DNA of 58,851 nt from Methylobacterium sp. WL119 (GCF_008039875.1 NZ_VRUU01000021.1:1-58851); one strand, 5' to 3'. Counted from the first letter of the stretch, positions 45,135-55,203 are shown. A program made the numbers and translations. The notes: a model not told the origin generated them from the letters alone.

Positions 45135-45665
45135 GAATGTCACCGTATTCGAGTAAAGAACTACGGCCGATGGCGGCACGCGAAGGTGCGTGTTCTTTCC
45201 GAAGAATGCGATCGACGCATTCCTTCGGGCATTCACGATGTCTTGTCGATGCGCATCGTTCTTGAATTCAGTAACGTATGAGCCTCACGTTTCCGTGACT
45301 CAAGCTGGAAACGAATGGAAATCCCGATCGCTCGGGATTGTGGCCGGGCGGCAACATTCGCGCCGTGGAGGAGCGCCCTGCCGGCCCGGCGGGCCGGCGC
45401 GGCGACAGCCGGCGGAGGGTGCCGCGACCCAGGGACCCAGCGCCCTGGCGGGAGGCGACGAAGAGCTTATCTGCAGCCTCACGGAACGATCGTTCCCGGA
45501 TGCCGCGATCCGCGGACGCGTCCGGACGCGCCGGTCCGTCGTGCGCGTCCCGAGGGTCCGGCGTCCGGTTCGTCGAGGGCAAGCACGTCGAAGCAAGATC
45601 CGGAGCGCCCGGTCCGACACGGTCGGATCGCGCTCCGCGGTCGGGGAGAGGTGCAGACCCAGCCG
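45135..45665. other. Promoter region between divergent genes
   Basis: About 530 bases between the autotransporter and the kinase gene. It contains the perfect palindrome GGAACGATCGTTCC at 45483-45496, a possible operator. No convincing gene seen. Confidence 0.4.
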
Positions 45666-47039
45666 ATGTCAGAGACCGATCCGGAAGCCAACCGCTTTTC
45701 CGCCCGCGCCAGCCGCTACGCCCGCGTCGGCGCCAATGTCGGCGGCGTCGCCGCGCGGATGGCGGGCGCACGCCTGTTCGGCAAGGAGGGCACCACCAAC
45801 GCGGCGGCGCTCGCCCAGGCGCTCGGCGGCCTCAAGGGCCCGATCATGAAGGTGGCGCAGCTGCTCGCCACCGTGCCCGACCTGCTGCCGCCCGAATACG
45901 CGGCCGAGCTGCAGAAGCTGCAATCGGATGCGCCGCCGATGGGCGCGGCCTTCGTCAAGCGCCGGATGCAGGCCGAGCTCGGCGTCGGCTGGCAGGCGCG
46001 GTTCGAGCGCTTCGACCTGAAGCCCGCCGCCGCCGCCTCGCTCGGCCAGGTCCATCGCGCCACCGCGCTCGACGGCACGGCGCTCGCCTGCAAGCTGCAG
46101 TACCCGGACATGCAGTCGGCCGTGGAAGCCGACCTGAAGCAGCTCGAGGTCGCCTTCGCCCTGCACCGGCGGATGAATTCCTGGCTCGACACCCGCGAGA
46201 TCGCCAAGGAGATCGGCGCCCGGGTGCGCGAGGAGCTCGACTACGCCCGCGAGGCCAAGCACGGCGCGCTCTACGGCGCCGTGCTCAAGGACATCGCGCA
46301 GGTGCGCGTGCCGGCGATCCACGAGGACCTTTCGACCAAGCGCCTGCTCACGCTCGGCTGGCTCGACGGCGAGCGCATCCTGAGCTTCACCGAGTCGCCG
46401 GTCGAGATCCGCAACCGCATCGCCCAGGCGATGTTCAAGGCGTGGTGGCACCCGTTCAGCCGCGCCGCGGTGATCCATGGCGACCCGCATCTCGGCAACT
46501 ACACCGTGTTCTCGGAGGGCGGCGCGGGGGACCGGGAGCCGCAGGGCATCAACCTGCTCGATTACGGCTGCGTGCGGATCTTCCATCCGCGCTTCGTCGG
46601 CGGCGTGGTCGACCTCTACCGCGGCCTCCTCACCGACGACATGGCCCGGATCGTCCACGCCTACGAGGTCTGGGGCTTCAAGGACCTCGACAAGGAGAAG
46701 ATCGAGATCCTCAACATCTGGGCGCGGTTCATCTACGGGCCGCTGCTGGAGGACCGCACCCGCACCGTCGCCGACGGGGTGAAGCCGGGCGAATACGGCC
46801 GGCGCCAGGCCTTCGAGGTGCACCAAGCCCTCAAGGCGCGGGGCCCGGTGACGGTGCCGCAGGAATTCGTGTTCATGGACCGGGCCGCCGTCGGCCTGGG
46901 CGCGGTGTTCCTGCACCTCAAGTCCGAACTGAACTACCACCGCCTGTTCGAGGCCGAGATCGAGCGCTTCAGCCTCGACGCCCTCGCCGCGCGGCAGGCC
47001 GAGGCGCTCGGCGCGGTGGGGCTGGCCCTGCCGGCCTGA
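45666..47039 (+). CDS. ABC1/UbiB-family atypical kinase
   Basis: A 457-residue member of the AarF/UbiB/COQ8 group, linked to ubiquinone synthesis or lipid handling. Visible are the signature region KVAQLLATVPDLLPPEYAAE (KVAQ in place of the usual KxGQ), the Ala-rich loop AAAASLGQVHRA, the Lys in ACKLQYPD, the catalytic HGDPHLGNYTV and the metal-binding LLDYGCVR. No membrane helix is obvious. The KVAQ variant and DYG in place of DFG are notable but the fold is intact. ATG 45666 was chosen because the recognisable protein starts there. Neighbours do not reveal a pathway. Confidence 0.88.
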   Translation: MSETDPEANRFSARASRYARVGANVGGVAARMAGARLFGKEGTTNAAALAQALGGLKGPIMKVAQLLATVPDLLPPEYAAELQKLQSDAPPMGAAFVKRRMQAELGVGWQARFERFDLKPAAAASLGQVHRATALDGTALACKLQYPDMQSAVEADLKQLEVAFALHRRMNSWLDTREIAKEIGARVREELDYAREAKHGALYGAVLKDIAQVRVPAIHEDLSTKRLLTLGWLDGERILSFTESPVEIRNRIAQAMFKAWWHPFSRAAVIHGDPHLGNYTVFSEGGAGDREPQGINLLDYGCVRIFHPRFVGGVVDLYRGLLTDDMARIVHAYEVWGFKDLDKEKIEILNIWARFIYGPLLEDRTRTVADGVKPGEYGRRQAFEVHQALKARGPVTVPQEFVFMDRAAVGLGAVFLHLKSELNYHRLFEAEIERFSLDALAARQAEALGAVGLALPA

Positions 47040-47226
47040 CCGGGGCGGCGGGCCGCGGAGGCGGTCTTCGCCGGCTCACGATCGCGTGTTCGGCGGGTGT
47101 TTTGTGCGCAAGTGAATTGAGGCCCAAGCGAAGCCGTGCGATGCCGGTTGCGGCCGATTGCGGCAGCAATAAGCTTGGGCTAAACCCGCACCCATCGAGA
47201 GTGGTAGCGTCGAGGACGAGCGCACG

Positions 47227-47520
47227 ATGGCCGATACGAAGGGCGTTTCCGGGGTGGCCTACAGCCCCGCGATGGACGCGAAGACGCACGAGCAGACCTA
47301 TCGGGGATTCGTCCGCTTCGTCGAGATCGCCACCGGGGTGGTGATCTGCTGGGTGCTCGCGCTGGCGGTCGGCGGCATCCGCGAGGCTTGGCTCACGGCG
47401 ATCCTCGGCGTCGTCCTGTCGAGTGCGGCCGGCGCGCTCGGCGCCTTCGCTCCGAACATCGGCTGGCGTGCGCCTTGCGTCGTGGCCATCCTGATGGCGC
47501 TCTACCTCGCCTTCGCCTGA
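47227..47520 (+). CDS. aa3-type cytochrome c oxidase subunit IV-like protein
   Basis: A 97-residue membrane protein. The signature THEQTYRGFVRFVEIATGVV of bacterial aa3 oxidase subunit IV is followed by a membrane helix and two further hydrophobic segments (AWLTAILGVVLSSAAGALGA, APCVVAILMALYLAFA). It is longer than the usual 45-65 residue family members. The gene lies 156 bases before pntAA, an arrangement seen in other alphaproteobacteria, so the label is reasonable although its role in the oxidase is not proven. Confidence 0.75.
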   Translation: MADTKGVSGVAYSPAMDAKTHEQTYRGFVRFVEIATGVVICWVLALAVGGIREAWLTAILGVVLSSAAGALGAFAPNIGWRAPCVVAILMALYLAFA

Positions 47521-47676
47521 ACGCTCGTCCTCTCCCTGAGGCCGGGACGGTCCGCGCCCCGCGCCCGGGCCTGCCATTACAATCGTAACGCTTCCGTCAG
47601 TCCGTCCGTTCAACCCGCCTCGAAAAGCCGTTCCATTTCGCGCATTCGGGAGCGGTCCATCGAGGGGAAATCCTGA

Positions 47677-48930
47677 ATGCGCATCGCTGTCCTGTCGGAG
47701 ACCGATTCCGCGGAACCGCGGGTCGCGGCGGTGCCCGAGACGGTCAAGAAGTTCCTGGCGCTCGGCGCGGACGTGACCGTGCAGTCGGGCGCCGGGCTGA
47801 AGGCCGGCATGCCGGATTCCGAGTACGAGGCCGTCGGCGCCTCGGTCGCGGCCTCGGCCGAGGAGGCCGCACGCGACGCCGACCTGATCCTCAAGGTCCG
47901 CCGCCCCGCCGCCGAGGAGCTGAAGCTCCTGAAGCGGGGCGCCGTGGTCGTCGCGATCATGGACCCCTACGGCCGCGAGGCCGAGCTGCAGGCGATGGCC
48001 GAGGCCGGCGTCGACGGCTTCGCCATGGAGCTGATGCCGCGCATCACCCGTGCGCAGGTGATGGACGTGCTCTCGAGCCAGGCCAACCTCGCCGGCTACC
48101 GTTCGGTGGTCGACGGTGCCTCCGAGTACGGCCGCGCCATGCCGATGATGATGACGGCGGCCGGCACCGTGCCCGCCGCCCGCGTGTTCGTGATGGGCGT
48201 CGGCGTCGCCGGGCTCCAGGCGATCGCCACGGCGCGCCGCATGGGCGCGGTCGTCACCGCCACCGACGTGCGCCCCGCCACCAAGGAGCAGGTCGAGTCG
48301 CTCGGCGCGAAGTTCGTCGCCGTCGAGGACGACGAGTTCAAGCAGGCCGAGACCAAGGGCGGCTACGCCAAGGAGATGTCGGCCGAGTACCAGAAGAAAC
48401 AGGCCGAGCTGGTCGCGACCCACATCGCCAAGCAGGACATCGTCATCACCACGGCGCTGATCCCCGGGCGCCCGGCGCCGAAGCTCGTCTCGGCGGCGAT
48501 GGTCGCCTCGATGAAGCCCGGCTCGGTGCTGGTCGACCTCGCGGTCGAGCGCGGCGGCAACGTCGAGGGCGCTAAGCCCGGCGAGGTCGTGGTCAACGAT
48601 CGCGGCGTGAAGATCGTCGGCCACCTCAATGTCGCCGGCCGCCTCGCGGCGAGCGCCTCGGCGCTCTACGCGCGCAACCTCTACGCCTTCGTCGAGACCC
48701 TGGTCGACAAGGAGTCGAAGGCTCTGGCGATCAAGTGGGACGACGAGCTCGTCAAGGCCACGAACCTGACCCACGACGGCGCCGTCGTGCACCCGTCCTT
48801 CCAGCCGAAGGCCGACGCGGCGGTCGCCGACCGCCCGCAGGACGCGCCGCAATCCGAGCAGGCCTCGGTCGGGCTGTCGAAGACCGGGGTGTCGCAGTCA
48901 CCCAGCACACAGGCAACGGGCGCGGCGTAG
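47677..48930 (+). CDS. pntAA: NAD(P) transhydrogenase subunit alpha part 1 (NAD-binding domain)
   Basis: A 417-residue cytoplasmic dI component that binds NAD(H) and passes hydride to NADP. It begins [20 protein letters not shown], then the catalytic loop [20 protein letters not shown], the Rossmann motif [20 protein letters not shown] and [19 protein letters not shown]. The C-terminal 60 residues are a polar linker. AGGGGA precedes the ATG. It is the first gene of a three-gene operon in which the alpha subunit is split, as usual in Rhodospirillales and Rhizobiales. The complex uses the proton gradient to make NADPH. Confidence 0.95.
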   Translation: MRIAVLSETDSAEPRVAAVPETVKKFLALGADVTVQSGAGLKAGMPDSEYEAVGASVAASAEEAARDADLILKVRRPAAEELKLLKRGAVVVAIMDPYGREAELQAMAEAGVDGFAMELMPRITRAQVMDVLSSQANLAGYRSVVDGASEYGRAMPMMMTAAGTVPAARVFVMGVGVAGLQAIATARRMGAVVTATDVRPATKEQVESLGAKFVAVEDDEFKQAETKGGYAKEMSAEYQKKQAELVATHIAKQDIVITTALIPGRPAPKLVSAAMVASMKPGSVLVDLAVERGGNVEGAKPGEVVVNDRGVKIVGHLNVAGRLAASASALYARNLYAFVETLVDKESKALAIKWDDELVKATNLTHDGAVVHPSFQPKADAAVADRPQDAPQSEQASVGLSKTGVSQSPSTQATGAA

Positions 48931-48952
48931 GCCGGTCGCGAGGAGCATAACG

Positions 48953-49402
48953 ATGGCCAACATCCCCCCCGATCAGGCGGTCGACCAGACCCGCGTCCTC
49001 GCCGACACCGCGCGCTCGGCCGCCGCCGCCGCGCGCAACGCCGCCGACCAGGCCCAGGCCATCGCCGACGGCGTCGGCCACGGTCTCAGCGCCGTGACCC
49101 ACGGCGCGGTCGACGCCACCGTGTTCCAGCTCGCGATCTTCGTGCTCGCGATCTTCGTCGGCTACTACGTGGTGTGGTCGGTGACCCCGGCGCTGCACAC
49201 GCCGCTGATGTCGGTCACCAACGCGATCTCGTCGGTGATCATCGTCGGCGCGATCCTGGCCGCCGGCGTGCCCCTGATCGAGAAGGGCACCGGCTGGGCC
49301 CGCGCCTTCGGGTTCATCGGCATCGTGCTGGCGAGCGTGAACATCTTCGGCGGCTTCCTGGTGACCCAGCGCATGCTCGCCATGTACAAGAAGAAGGCCT
49401 GA
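48953..49402 (+). CDS. pntAB: NAD(P) transhydrogenase subunit alpha part 2 (membrane)
   Basis: A 149-residue membrane component contributing part of the proton channel (dII). After an Ala-rich helical start, three or four membrane helices follow ([60 protein letters not shown]), ending [19 protein letters not shown] precedes the start, 22 bases after pntAA; pntB begins three bases after its stop, so all three are co-translated. The about 50-residue polar N-terminus is longer than in many homologues. Confidence 0.93.
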   Translation: MANIPPDQAVDQTRVLADTARSAAAAARNAADQAQAIADGVGHGLSAVTHGAVDATVFQLAIFVLAIFVGYYVVWSVTPALHTPLMSVTNAISSVIIVGAILAAGVPLIEKGTGWARAFGFIGIVLASVNIFGGFLVTQRMLAMYKKKA

Positions 49403-49405
49403 GAC

Positions 49406-50803
49406 ATGTCCCAGAACGTCTCCGCCCTTCTCTACATCGTCTCTGGCGTCCTGTTCATCATGGCGCTGCGGGGGCTCTCGCACCCGACGACGTCGCGGCA
49501 GGGCAACCTCTACGGCATGATCGGCATGGCGCTCGCCGTGCTCACCACCCTGGTCGGCCATCCGCCGGCCGGCGCGGCCGCCTGGCTCCTCGTCTTCCTC
49601 GGGCTCGCCATCGGCGGCGGCGCGGGTGCGGTCATCGCCAAGCGCGTGCCGATGACGGCGATGCCGCAGCTCGTGGCGGCCTTCCACTCGCTCGTCGGCC
49701 TCGCCGCCGTCGCGGGCGCGGCGGCGACCCTCTACGCGCCGCAGGCGGTGGGCATCCTCGAGAACGGCCACATCCACAAGGAGTCGCTGTTCGAGATGGC
49801 GCTCGGCGCGGCGATCGGCGCGATCACCTTCACCGGCTCGGTCATCGCCTTCGCCAAGCTCGACGGACGCATGTCCGGCAAGCCGATCATGCTGCCGAGC
49901 CGCCACCTCATCAACATCGGCCTCGCGGTGGCGCTGGTCGTGCTGATCGCGGTGTTCATCGGCGGCGAGAGCAAGGTCGTGTTCTGGCTGATCGTGCTGC
50001 TGTCGTTCGCGCTCGGCGGCCTGCTCATCATCCCGATCGGCGGCGCCGACATGCCCGTCGTCGTCTCGATGCTGAACTCGTACTCGGGCTGGGCCGCGGC
50101 CGGCATCGGCTTCACGCTCGGCAACCTCGCGCTGATCATCACCGGCGCGCTGGTCGGCTCCTCGGGCGCGATCCTGTCCTACATCATGTGCCACGCGATG
50201 AACCGCTCGTTCATCTCGGTGATCCTCGGCGGCTTCGGCGGCGACGCGGCTGCGGCCGGCGGCGGCGAGGTCGAGACCCGGCCGGTCAAGCAGGGCTCGT
50301 CGGACGACGCGGCCTACATCATGAAGAACGCCGAGCGGGTCATCATCGTGCCGGGCTACGGCATGGCGGTGGCGCAGGCCCAGCACTCGCTCCGAGAGAT
50401 GGCCGACCTGCTCAAGAAGGAGGGCGTCGACGTGAAGTACGCCATCCATCCCGTCGCCGGCCGCATGCCCGGCCACATGAACGTGCTGCTCGCCGAAGCC
50501 AACGTCCCCTACGACGAGGTGTTCGAGCTGGAGGACATCAACGGCGAGTTCCCGCAGGCCGACGTGGCCTTCGTGATCGGCGCCAACGACGTCACCAACC
50601 CGGCCGCCAAGACCGACAAGACCTCGCCGATCTACGGCATGCCGATCCTCGACGTGGAGCGGGCCAAGACCGTGCTGTTCATCAAGCGCGGCATGGGCTC
50701 GGGCTACGCCGGCGTCGAGAACGAGGTGTTCTTCCGCGACAACACGATGATGCTGTTCGGCGACGCCAAGAAGGTCGTCGACCAGATCCTCAAGAACCTC
50801 TGA
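49406..50803 (+). CDS. pntB: NAD(P) transhydrogenase subunit beta
   Basis: A 465-residue subunit with eight or nine membrane helices (dII) and a C-terminal NADP-binding dIII. Visible marks are VAGAAATLYAPQAV, the channel segment FTGSVIAFAKLDGRMSGKPI, GGADMPVVVSMLNSYSGWAA, and in dIII VIIVPGYGMAVAQAQHSLRE, HPVAGRMPGHMNVLLAEANV and VIGANDVTNPAAKTD. All key parts appear intact. A strong rho-independent terminator follows 25 bases after the stop and ends the operon. Confidence 0.96.
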   Translation: MSQNVSALLYIVSGVLFIMALRGLSHPTTSRQGNLYGMIGMALAVLTTLVGHPPAGAAAWLLVFLGLAIGGGAGAVIAKRVPMTAMPQLVAAFHSLVGLAAVAGAAATLYAPQAVGILENGHIHKESLFEMALGAAIGAITFTGSVIAFAKLDGRMSGKPIMLPSRHLINIGLAVALVVLIAVFIGGESKVVFWLIVLLSFALGGLLIIPIGGADMPVVVSMLNSYSGWAAAGIGFTLGNLALIITGALVGSSGAILSYIMCHAMNRSFISVILGGFGGDAAAAGGGEVETRPVKQGSSDDAAYIMKNAERVIIVPGYGMAVAQAQHSLREMADLLKKEGVDVKYAIHPVAGRMPGHMNVLLAEANVPYDEVFELEDINGEFPQADVAFVIGANDVTNPAAKTDKTSPIYGMPILDVERAKTVLFIKRGMGSGYAGVENEVFFRDNTMMLFGDAKKVVDQILKNL

Positions 50804-50828
50804 TCCGGGCTTCCCGGGGTCGGGGTCG

Positions 50829-50857
50829 AAGGGCGGGCAGCGATGCCCGCCCTTTTT
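50829..50857 (+). terminator. Rho-independent terminator of the pnt operon
   Basis: GGGCGGGCA (50831-50839) pairs with TGCCCGCCC (50844-50852) around GCGA, followed by five T. Confidence 0.9.
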
Positions 50858-50968
50858 GCGTCGCGCAGCCCCCGCGTCCTCGGCGGCGGCCCGCGGGAAT
50901 GGCGCCGGAGCGTCCTCAAGCGAGGCGGATCCCGGCTCGCGTGAAGAAAACGCGCGCTCTCAACGCGA

Positions 50969-51010
50969 TGGAGCATCGTCCGTGATCCCTGGATCACGGA
51001 CGATGCTCCA
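50969..51010. repeat. Perfect 20-bp palindrome just before a sensor kinase gene
   Basis: The arms 50969-50988 (starting TGGAGCATCGTCCGTG) and 50991-51010 are exact reverse complements with only CT between them. It ends four bases before the first ATG of the kinase frame. It could be an operator, a cruciform site or an RNA structure covering the ribosome site. Confidence 0.85.
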
Positions 51011-51013
51011 GGC

Positions 51014-52723
51014 ATGACAGACGTCGAGCGGGGCCCTACAACGCGCAACGCCGACCGCCGATCCGGCGCGATGGATCTCCAACCCGGGGCTGGCATGTCG
51101 CCCGAGACTTCCGATCCCGATCGACTGGCCGAGTTGGAAGCGTTCGCCGTCCTCGACACGGCACCCGAGGAAGCCTTCGACGACGCGGTGCAGATCGCCC
51201 GCACGATCTGCCTCGCCCCCGTGGCCCTGGTCAGCCTCGTCGCCGCCGACCGGCAGTGGTTCAAGGCCCGCGTCGGCTTCCCGCGCTGCGAGACCGACCT
51301 GAACGCCTCGGTCTGCAAGTACGCGCTCGGCGAGCCCGATCTCCTCGTCATCCCCGACCTGACGCTGGACCCGCGCACCCGCGACAACCCGCTGGTGACC
51401 GGCGATCCGCGGATCCGCTTCTATGCCGGGGCGCCGCTGCGCACGACGAGCGGCAGGGCGCTGGGCAGCCTCTGCGTGATCGACAACGTGCCCCGGCCCG
51501 ACGGCCTCACCGAGGAGCAGGCGGACGCGCTGCGGCGGCTCGCGCGGCAGATCATGATCCTGATGCGCGAGCGGCGCCAGCTGGTCCGCCTGCAGGCGGA
51601 GGAGCGCCTGACCCGCGCCGCCTCGATCCGCCGAGCGGCCCTGATCGAGCTCGGCGACCACCTGCGCGACGTGGCCTCGGTGGCGGCGATGACCGCCAAG
51701 GCGGCCGAGATCGTCGGGCGGACGCTCGACGCGAGCCGGGCCGGCTACGGCGAGATCGACGCCAGCGGGGCGCAGGTCACCGTCCTCGAGGACTGGACCG
51801 CGTCCGGCGCCGGCAGCCTCGCCGGGACCCATCGCTTCGCCGATTTCGGCCGGCTGGGCGCCTCGATCGAGCGCGGCGACGCCCTCGTCGTCCGCGCGGT
51901 CGCGGACGATCCGCGCACCGCCGCGTTCGCGGCTCCGTTCGCGGCGCTCGCCATCGGCGCGATGCTCGACGTGCCGGTGCGGGAGCGCGGGCGCACGGTG
52001 GGGCTGTTCTTCGTCCACGCCGCGGCGCCGCGCGACTGGCTGCCGGAGGAGATCGCCTTCGCCCGCAACGTCGCGGACCGGGTCCAGGTCGGCATCGGCC
52101 GCCTGCGGGCCGAGGAGCAGCAGGCGGTGCTCAACCGCGAGCTCAGCCACCGCATGAAGAACACGCTGGCGATGGTGCAGGCCATCGCGATGCAGACCAT
52201 GCGCAACGCCACCGACCTCGAAGCCGCCCGCGACGCCCTCGCCAACCGGCTGATCGCGCTCGGCAAGGCCCACGACATCCTGCTCGACGGCACCCGCGAG
52301 AGTGCCAGCCTGGAGAAGGTCGTCCACGGCGCGCTGACGATCCACGACGATGCCCAGGCGGGCCGCCTGCGGCTGTTCGGGCCGCACGTTCAGGTCGGCT
52401 CCAAGGCCGCCCTGTCGCTGTCGCTGATGATCCACGAGCTGGCGACGAACGCCGCCAAGTACGGCGCCCTCTCGACGCCCGCGGGCTTCGTGGTGGTGGA
52501 CTGGTCGATCGACCCGGAGGGCCGCGAGCCGATGGTCCGGCTGCGCTGGGCCGAGAGCGGCGGGCCGCGGGTCGCGCACCCGACCCGGATGGGGTTCGGC
52601 AGCCGCCTGATCGAGCGCGGCCTCGCCGGGGCGATCGGCGGCGAGGTCCGCCTGACCTACCCGCCCGACGGCGTGCTGTGCGAGCTGGCCGTGCCCCTGG
52701 CCGGGATGGAGGCCGACGAGTAG
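51014..52723 (+). CDS. HWE-type sensor histidine kinase with two GAF domains
   Basis: Up to 569 residues. The first GAF domain begins at DRLAELEAFAVLDTAPEEAF and ends near SLCVIDNVPRP; a second GAF-like part runs through RAALIELGDHLRDVASVAAM to VADRVQVGIGRL. The kinase core has the phospho-acceptor region LNRELSHRMKNTLAMVQAIA and the ATP lid part MIHELATNAAKYGALSTPAG, typical of the HWE/HisKA_2 class that often feeds the alphaproteobacterial general stress response. No membrane helix, so it senses in the cytoplasm. The first ATG is buried next to a long palindrome; ATG 51095 (MSPETSDPDR) fits family starts better. No response regulator adjoins it, but nepR-ecfG lies 3.3 kb away. Confidence 0.88.
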   Translation: MTDVERGPTTRNADRRSGAMDLQPGAGMSPETSDPDRLAELEAFAVLDTAPEEAFDDAVQIARTICLAPVALVSLVAADRQWFKARVGFPRCETDLNASVCKYALGEPDLLVIPDLTLDPRTRDNPLVTGDPRIRFYAGAPLRTTSGRALGSLCVIDNVPRPDGLTEEQADALRRLARQIMILMRERRQLVRLQAEERLTRAASIRRAALIELGDHLRDVASVAAMTAKAAEIVGRTLDASRAGYGEIDASGAQVTVLEDWTASGAGSLAGTHRFADFGRLGASIERGDALVVRAVADDPRTAAFAAPFAALAIGAMLDVPVRERGRTVGLFFVHAAAPRDWLPEEIAFARNVADRVQVGIGRLRAEEQQAVLNRELSHRMKNTLAMVQAIAMQTMRNATDLEAARDALANRLIALGKAHDILLDGTRESASLEKVVHGALTIHDDAQAGRLRLFGPHVQVGSKAALSLSLMIHELATNAAKYGALSTPAGFVVVDWSIDPEGREPMVRLRWAESGGPRVAHPTRMGFGSRLIERGLAGAIGGEVRLTYPPDGVLCELAVPLAGMEADE

Positions 52724-52769
52724 CGCCGACGCCCGCACGCGGACCGGGATTTGGCCGCCGTTGCGGTCT

Positions 52770-54587
52770 ATGGTGCGCCCCGTGTCAGCCCTGCTTCCAG
52801 AGTCCCGCGCCTTCCTCGGCGTCACCCGGTCCATCCTCGGGCGGCCGTGGCGGGAGCGCTGCGCCGACCCGGCCGCGCAGGCCTACGCCGCGACCATGGT
52901 CCAGGCCCATGGCCTGCCGGAGCTGCTGGCCCGCGTGCTTGCCGGGCGCGGCGTCCGGCCGGACGGGTCGGAGGCCTACCTGCGCCCGCGCCTGCGCGAC
53001 CTGATGCCCGACCCCGCCTGCCTCGTCGACATGGAAGCCGCCGCCGATCGCCTCGCGCGGGCGGTGCGGCAGGGCGAGAGCGTCGCGGTGTTCGGCGATT
53101 ACGACGTTGACGGCGCCGCGAGCGCGGCCCTGCTGGCCGGATACCTGCGCGCGCTCGGCGTGCCGACCCGCATCCACATCCCCGACCGGATCACCGAGGG
53201 CTACGGCCCGAACACCGCCGCGGTCGCCGCGCTGGCGGGGGAGGGGGCGACCCTGCTGGTCTGCGTCGATTGCGGCACCAGCGGGCACGGGCCCCTGGCG
53301 GAGGCGGCGCGGATCGGCCTCGACGTGCTCGTCCTCGACCACCACGGCGCCCCCGAGCTGCTGCCGCCGGTGCGCGCGCTGGTGAACCCGAACCGCCTCG
53401 ACGACCTGTCGGGCCTCGGCCATCTCTGCGCCGCGGGCGTCGTGTTCCTGACGCTGGTGGCCCTGGCCCGGACGCTGCGGGCGGAGGGGGCCTTCGCCGC
53501 GCGCCCCGAGCCGTCGCTGACCGACGCCCTCGACCTGGTGGCGCTGGCCACCGTCGCCGACGTGGTGCCGCTGACCGGCCTCAACCGCGCCTTCGTGGTC
53601 CAGGGGCTGACCGTGATGCGCGCCCGCGGCCGCCACGGCCTCGCGGCGCTCCTCGATGCCGCCGCCCTCGACGGGCCGCCGGAGGCGTGGCACCTCGGCT
53701 ATCTCCTCGGCCCCCGCATCAACGCCGGCGGGCGCATCGGCGACGCGGGTCTGGGCGCGCGCCTGCTCACCACCGACGACCCCGCCGAGGCCGCCCGCAT
53801 CGCGGTCGAGCTCGACCGCCTGAATCGCGAGCGCCAGGCGATCGAGGCGCAGGCCGTGGCCGAGGCCGAGGCCGAGATGGACCACGCGCTCGGCCGCGAC
53901 CCCGATCGCCCGGTGCTGGTCGCAGGCAGCGCCGAATGGCACCCGGGCATCGTCGGGCTGATCGCGGCGCGGCTCAAGGAGCGCTTCGGCCGGCCGGCCT
54001 TCGCCTTCGCCCTGCGGCCGGACGGGACGGCCACCGGCTCGGGGCGCTCGATCGCCGGCGCCGACCTCGGCCACGCCGTCCGCGCCGCCGTCGCGGCGGG
54101 TCTCGCGACGAAGGGCGGCGGCCACGCCATGGCCGCGGGCGTGACTCTCGCCGGCCCCGACCTGACGCGCTTTGCCGCCTTCCTCGCCGCGGACCTGGCG
54201 GACGCGGTGGCGCAGGCGCGCGCGGTCGAGGCGCTGCTCGTCGACGGCACGGTCAGCGCCGGCGGCGCCACCGCCGAGACCGTCCGCCTGATCCAGCGCG
54301 CCGGCCCGTTCGGGCAGGGGGCGCCGGAGCCGGTCTTCGCCCTGCCGCGCCACCGCATCGTCGATGCAGGCCTCGTCGGCCACGGCCATGTCCGTGCGCG
54401 CCTGCGCAGCCGCGACGGGCAGGCGGTCGGCGCGATCAGCTTCCGCAGCGCGCAATCGCCGCTCGGGCAGGCGATCCTGGCGGGCATCGGCTCGGAGTTC
54501 CACGTCGCCGGCACGCTCGCCTGCGACCGCTGGCGCGGGGCCGAGCGCGCGCAGGTCCGCATCTGCGACCTGAGCCCCGCCGCGTGA
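52770..54587 (+). CDS. recJ: Single-stranded-DNA-specific exonuclease RecJ
   Basis: A 605-residue 5'-3' exonuclease acting in recombination, mismatch and base excision repair. DHH-superfamily motifs are present: VFGDYDVDGAASAALLAGYL, LVCVDCGTSGHG, VLVLDHHGAPELLP and, in the DHHA1 domain, TKGGGHAMAAGVTL, with GRINAGG-like PRINAGGRIGDA between. The C-terminal OB-type part ends RAQVRICDLSPA. Length is normal. ATG 52770 is used; a TTG three codons earlier is possible. Confidence 0.95.
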   Translation: MVRPVSALLPESRAFLGVTRSILGRPWRERCADPAAQAYAATMVQAHGLPELLARVLAGRGVRPDGSEAYLRPRLRDLMPDPACLVDMEAAADRLARAVRQGESVAVFGDYDVDGAASAALLAGYLRALGVPTRIHIPDRITEGYGPNTAAVAALAGEGATLLVCVDCGTSGHGPLAEAARIGLDVLVLDHHGAPELLPPVRALVNPNRLDDLSGLGHLCAAGVVFLTLVALARTLRAEGAFAARPEPSLTDALDLVALATVADVVPLTGLNRAFVVQGLTVMRARGRHGLAALLDAAALDGPPEAWHLGYLLGPRINAGGRIGDAGLGARLLTTDDPAEAARIAVELDRLNRERQAIEAQAVAEAEAEMDHALGRDPDRPVLVAGSAEWHPGIVGLIAARLKERFGRPAFAFALRPDGTATGSGRSIAGADLGHAVRAAVAAGLATKGGGHAMAAGVTLAGPDLTRFAAFLAADLADAVAQARAVEALLVDGTVSAGGATAETVRLIQRAGPFGQGAPEPVFALPRHRIVDAGLVGHGHVRARLRSRDGQAVGAISFRSAQSPLGQAILAGIGSEFHVAGTLACDRWRGAERAQVRICDLSPAA

Positions 54588-54673
54588 TCGCCGCCGCCCC
54601 GCGCGATGCCGGTCCGTCCGCTCTCGCGACATCGTTAACGCGGCGTGGAGGCGCGCGGCCCTAAGCTGCGCGC

Positions 54674-54958
54674 ATGCGCTCCTTCCTCCCCGCCGTCGCC
54701 CTTCTCCTCGCCGCAGCGCCGGCGCTCGCCGGCGGGGCCGAGGAATTCTTCATGGGCCGCCCGCCCTCGGCCGGCGTGGTGCAGGGCGGCGTCTTCGGGG
54801 CGGGCGGCTCGGACTACCTCGGCGAGATGCGCGACGAGCGGTTCGCGGCACCGCGCGCGGTGCGGCCCGCCCGGAGCGCCCGCCGCGTCGTGCACGCCGC
54901 GCGCGTCCGGCCCGGCGATGCGTCGCCGGTCGTCGCACGGCCCTACTTCAAGCCCTGA
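54674..54958 (+). CDS. Small exported hypothetical protein
   Basis: A 94-residue protein with a clear signal peptide (MRSFLPAVALLLAAAPALAG) and a Gly/Ala/Arg-rich mature part (GGVFGAGGSDYLGEMRDERF, RSARRVVHAARVRP). No domain or Cys. It follows recJ on the same strand after 86 bases. Probably periplasmic; function unknown. Confidence 0.6.
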   Translation: MRSFLPAVALLLAAAPALAGGAEEFFMGRPPSAGVVQGGVFGAGGSDYLGEMRDERFAAPRAVRPARSARRVVHAARVRPGDASPVVARPYFKP

Positions 54959-55203
54959 CACGGTTCTCGCGCGATCGAAGGGAGGCCGGATCCGGCAAGC
55001 CCGCGAAGCCCGGATCCGCCCTCCCGAAGCCACCCGCCGGATCGTCGTGACGCGATCGTCCCGATCCGGCCCAGCGTTTCATCCGCCGTGCCGCGTGGAG
55101 CCCATCACGTCGTGAGGGTCAGGGGCGATCCATATAAGCTTGACGCAAGATCAGACCGTGCCGAACCGGCGGCCTGTATTGCTGGAAGGCGTCTTCTATC
55201 CTC

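Noticed and set aside
41355..45281. A 1308-codon open frame on the plus strand opposite the autotransporter
   Set aside because: It is an antisense shadow of a GC-rich gene: Arg/Asp/Val-rich, no domain, while the minus strand gives a complete S8 autotransporter.
45483..45496. GGAACGATCGTTCC as an EcfG-type promoter
   Set aside because: It contains GGAAC and CGTT, but the spacing is three bases instead of about 16-17; it is listed only as a palindrome.
53270..54664. Open frames overlapping recJ in other phases and on the other strand
   Set aside because: Composition is Arg/Pro/Gly-rich noise; recJ motifs lie in one continuous frame.
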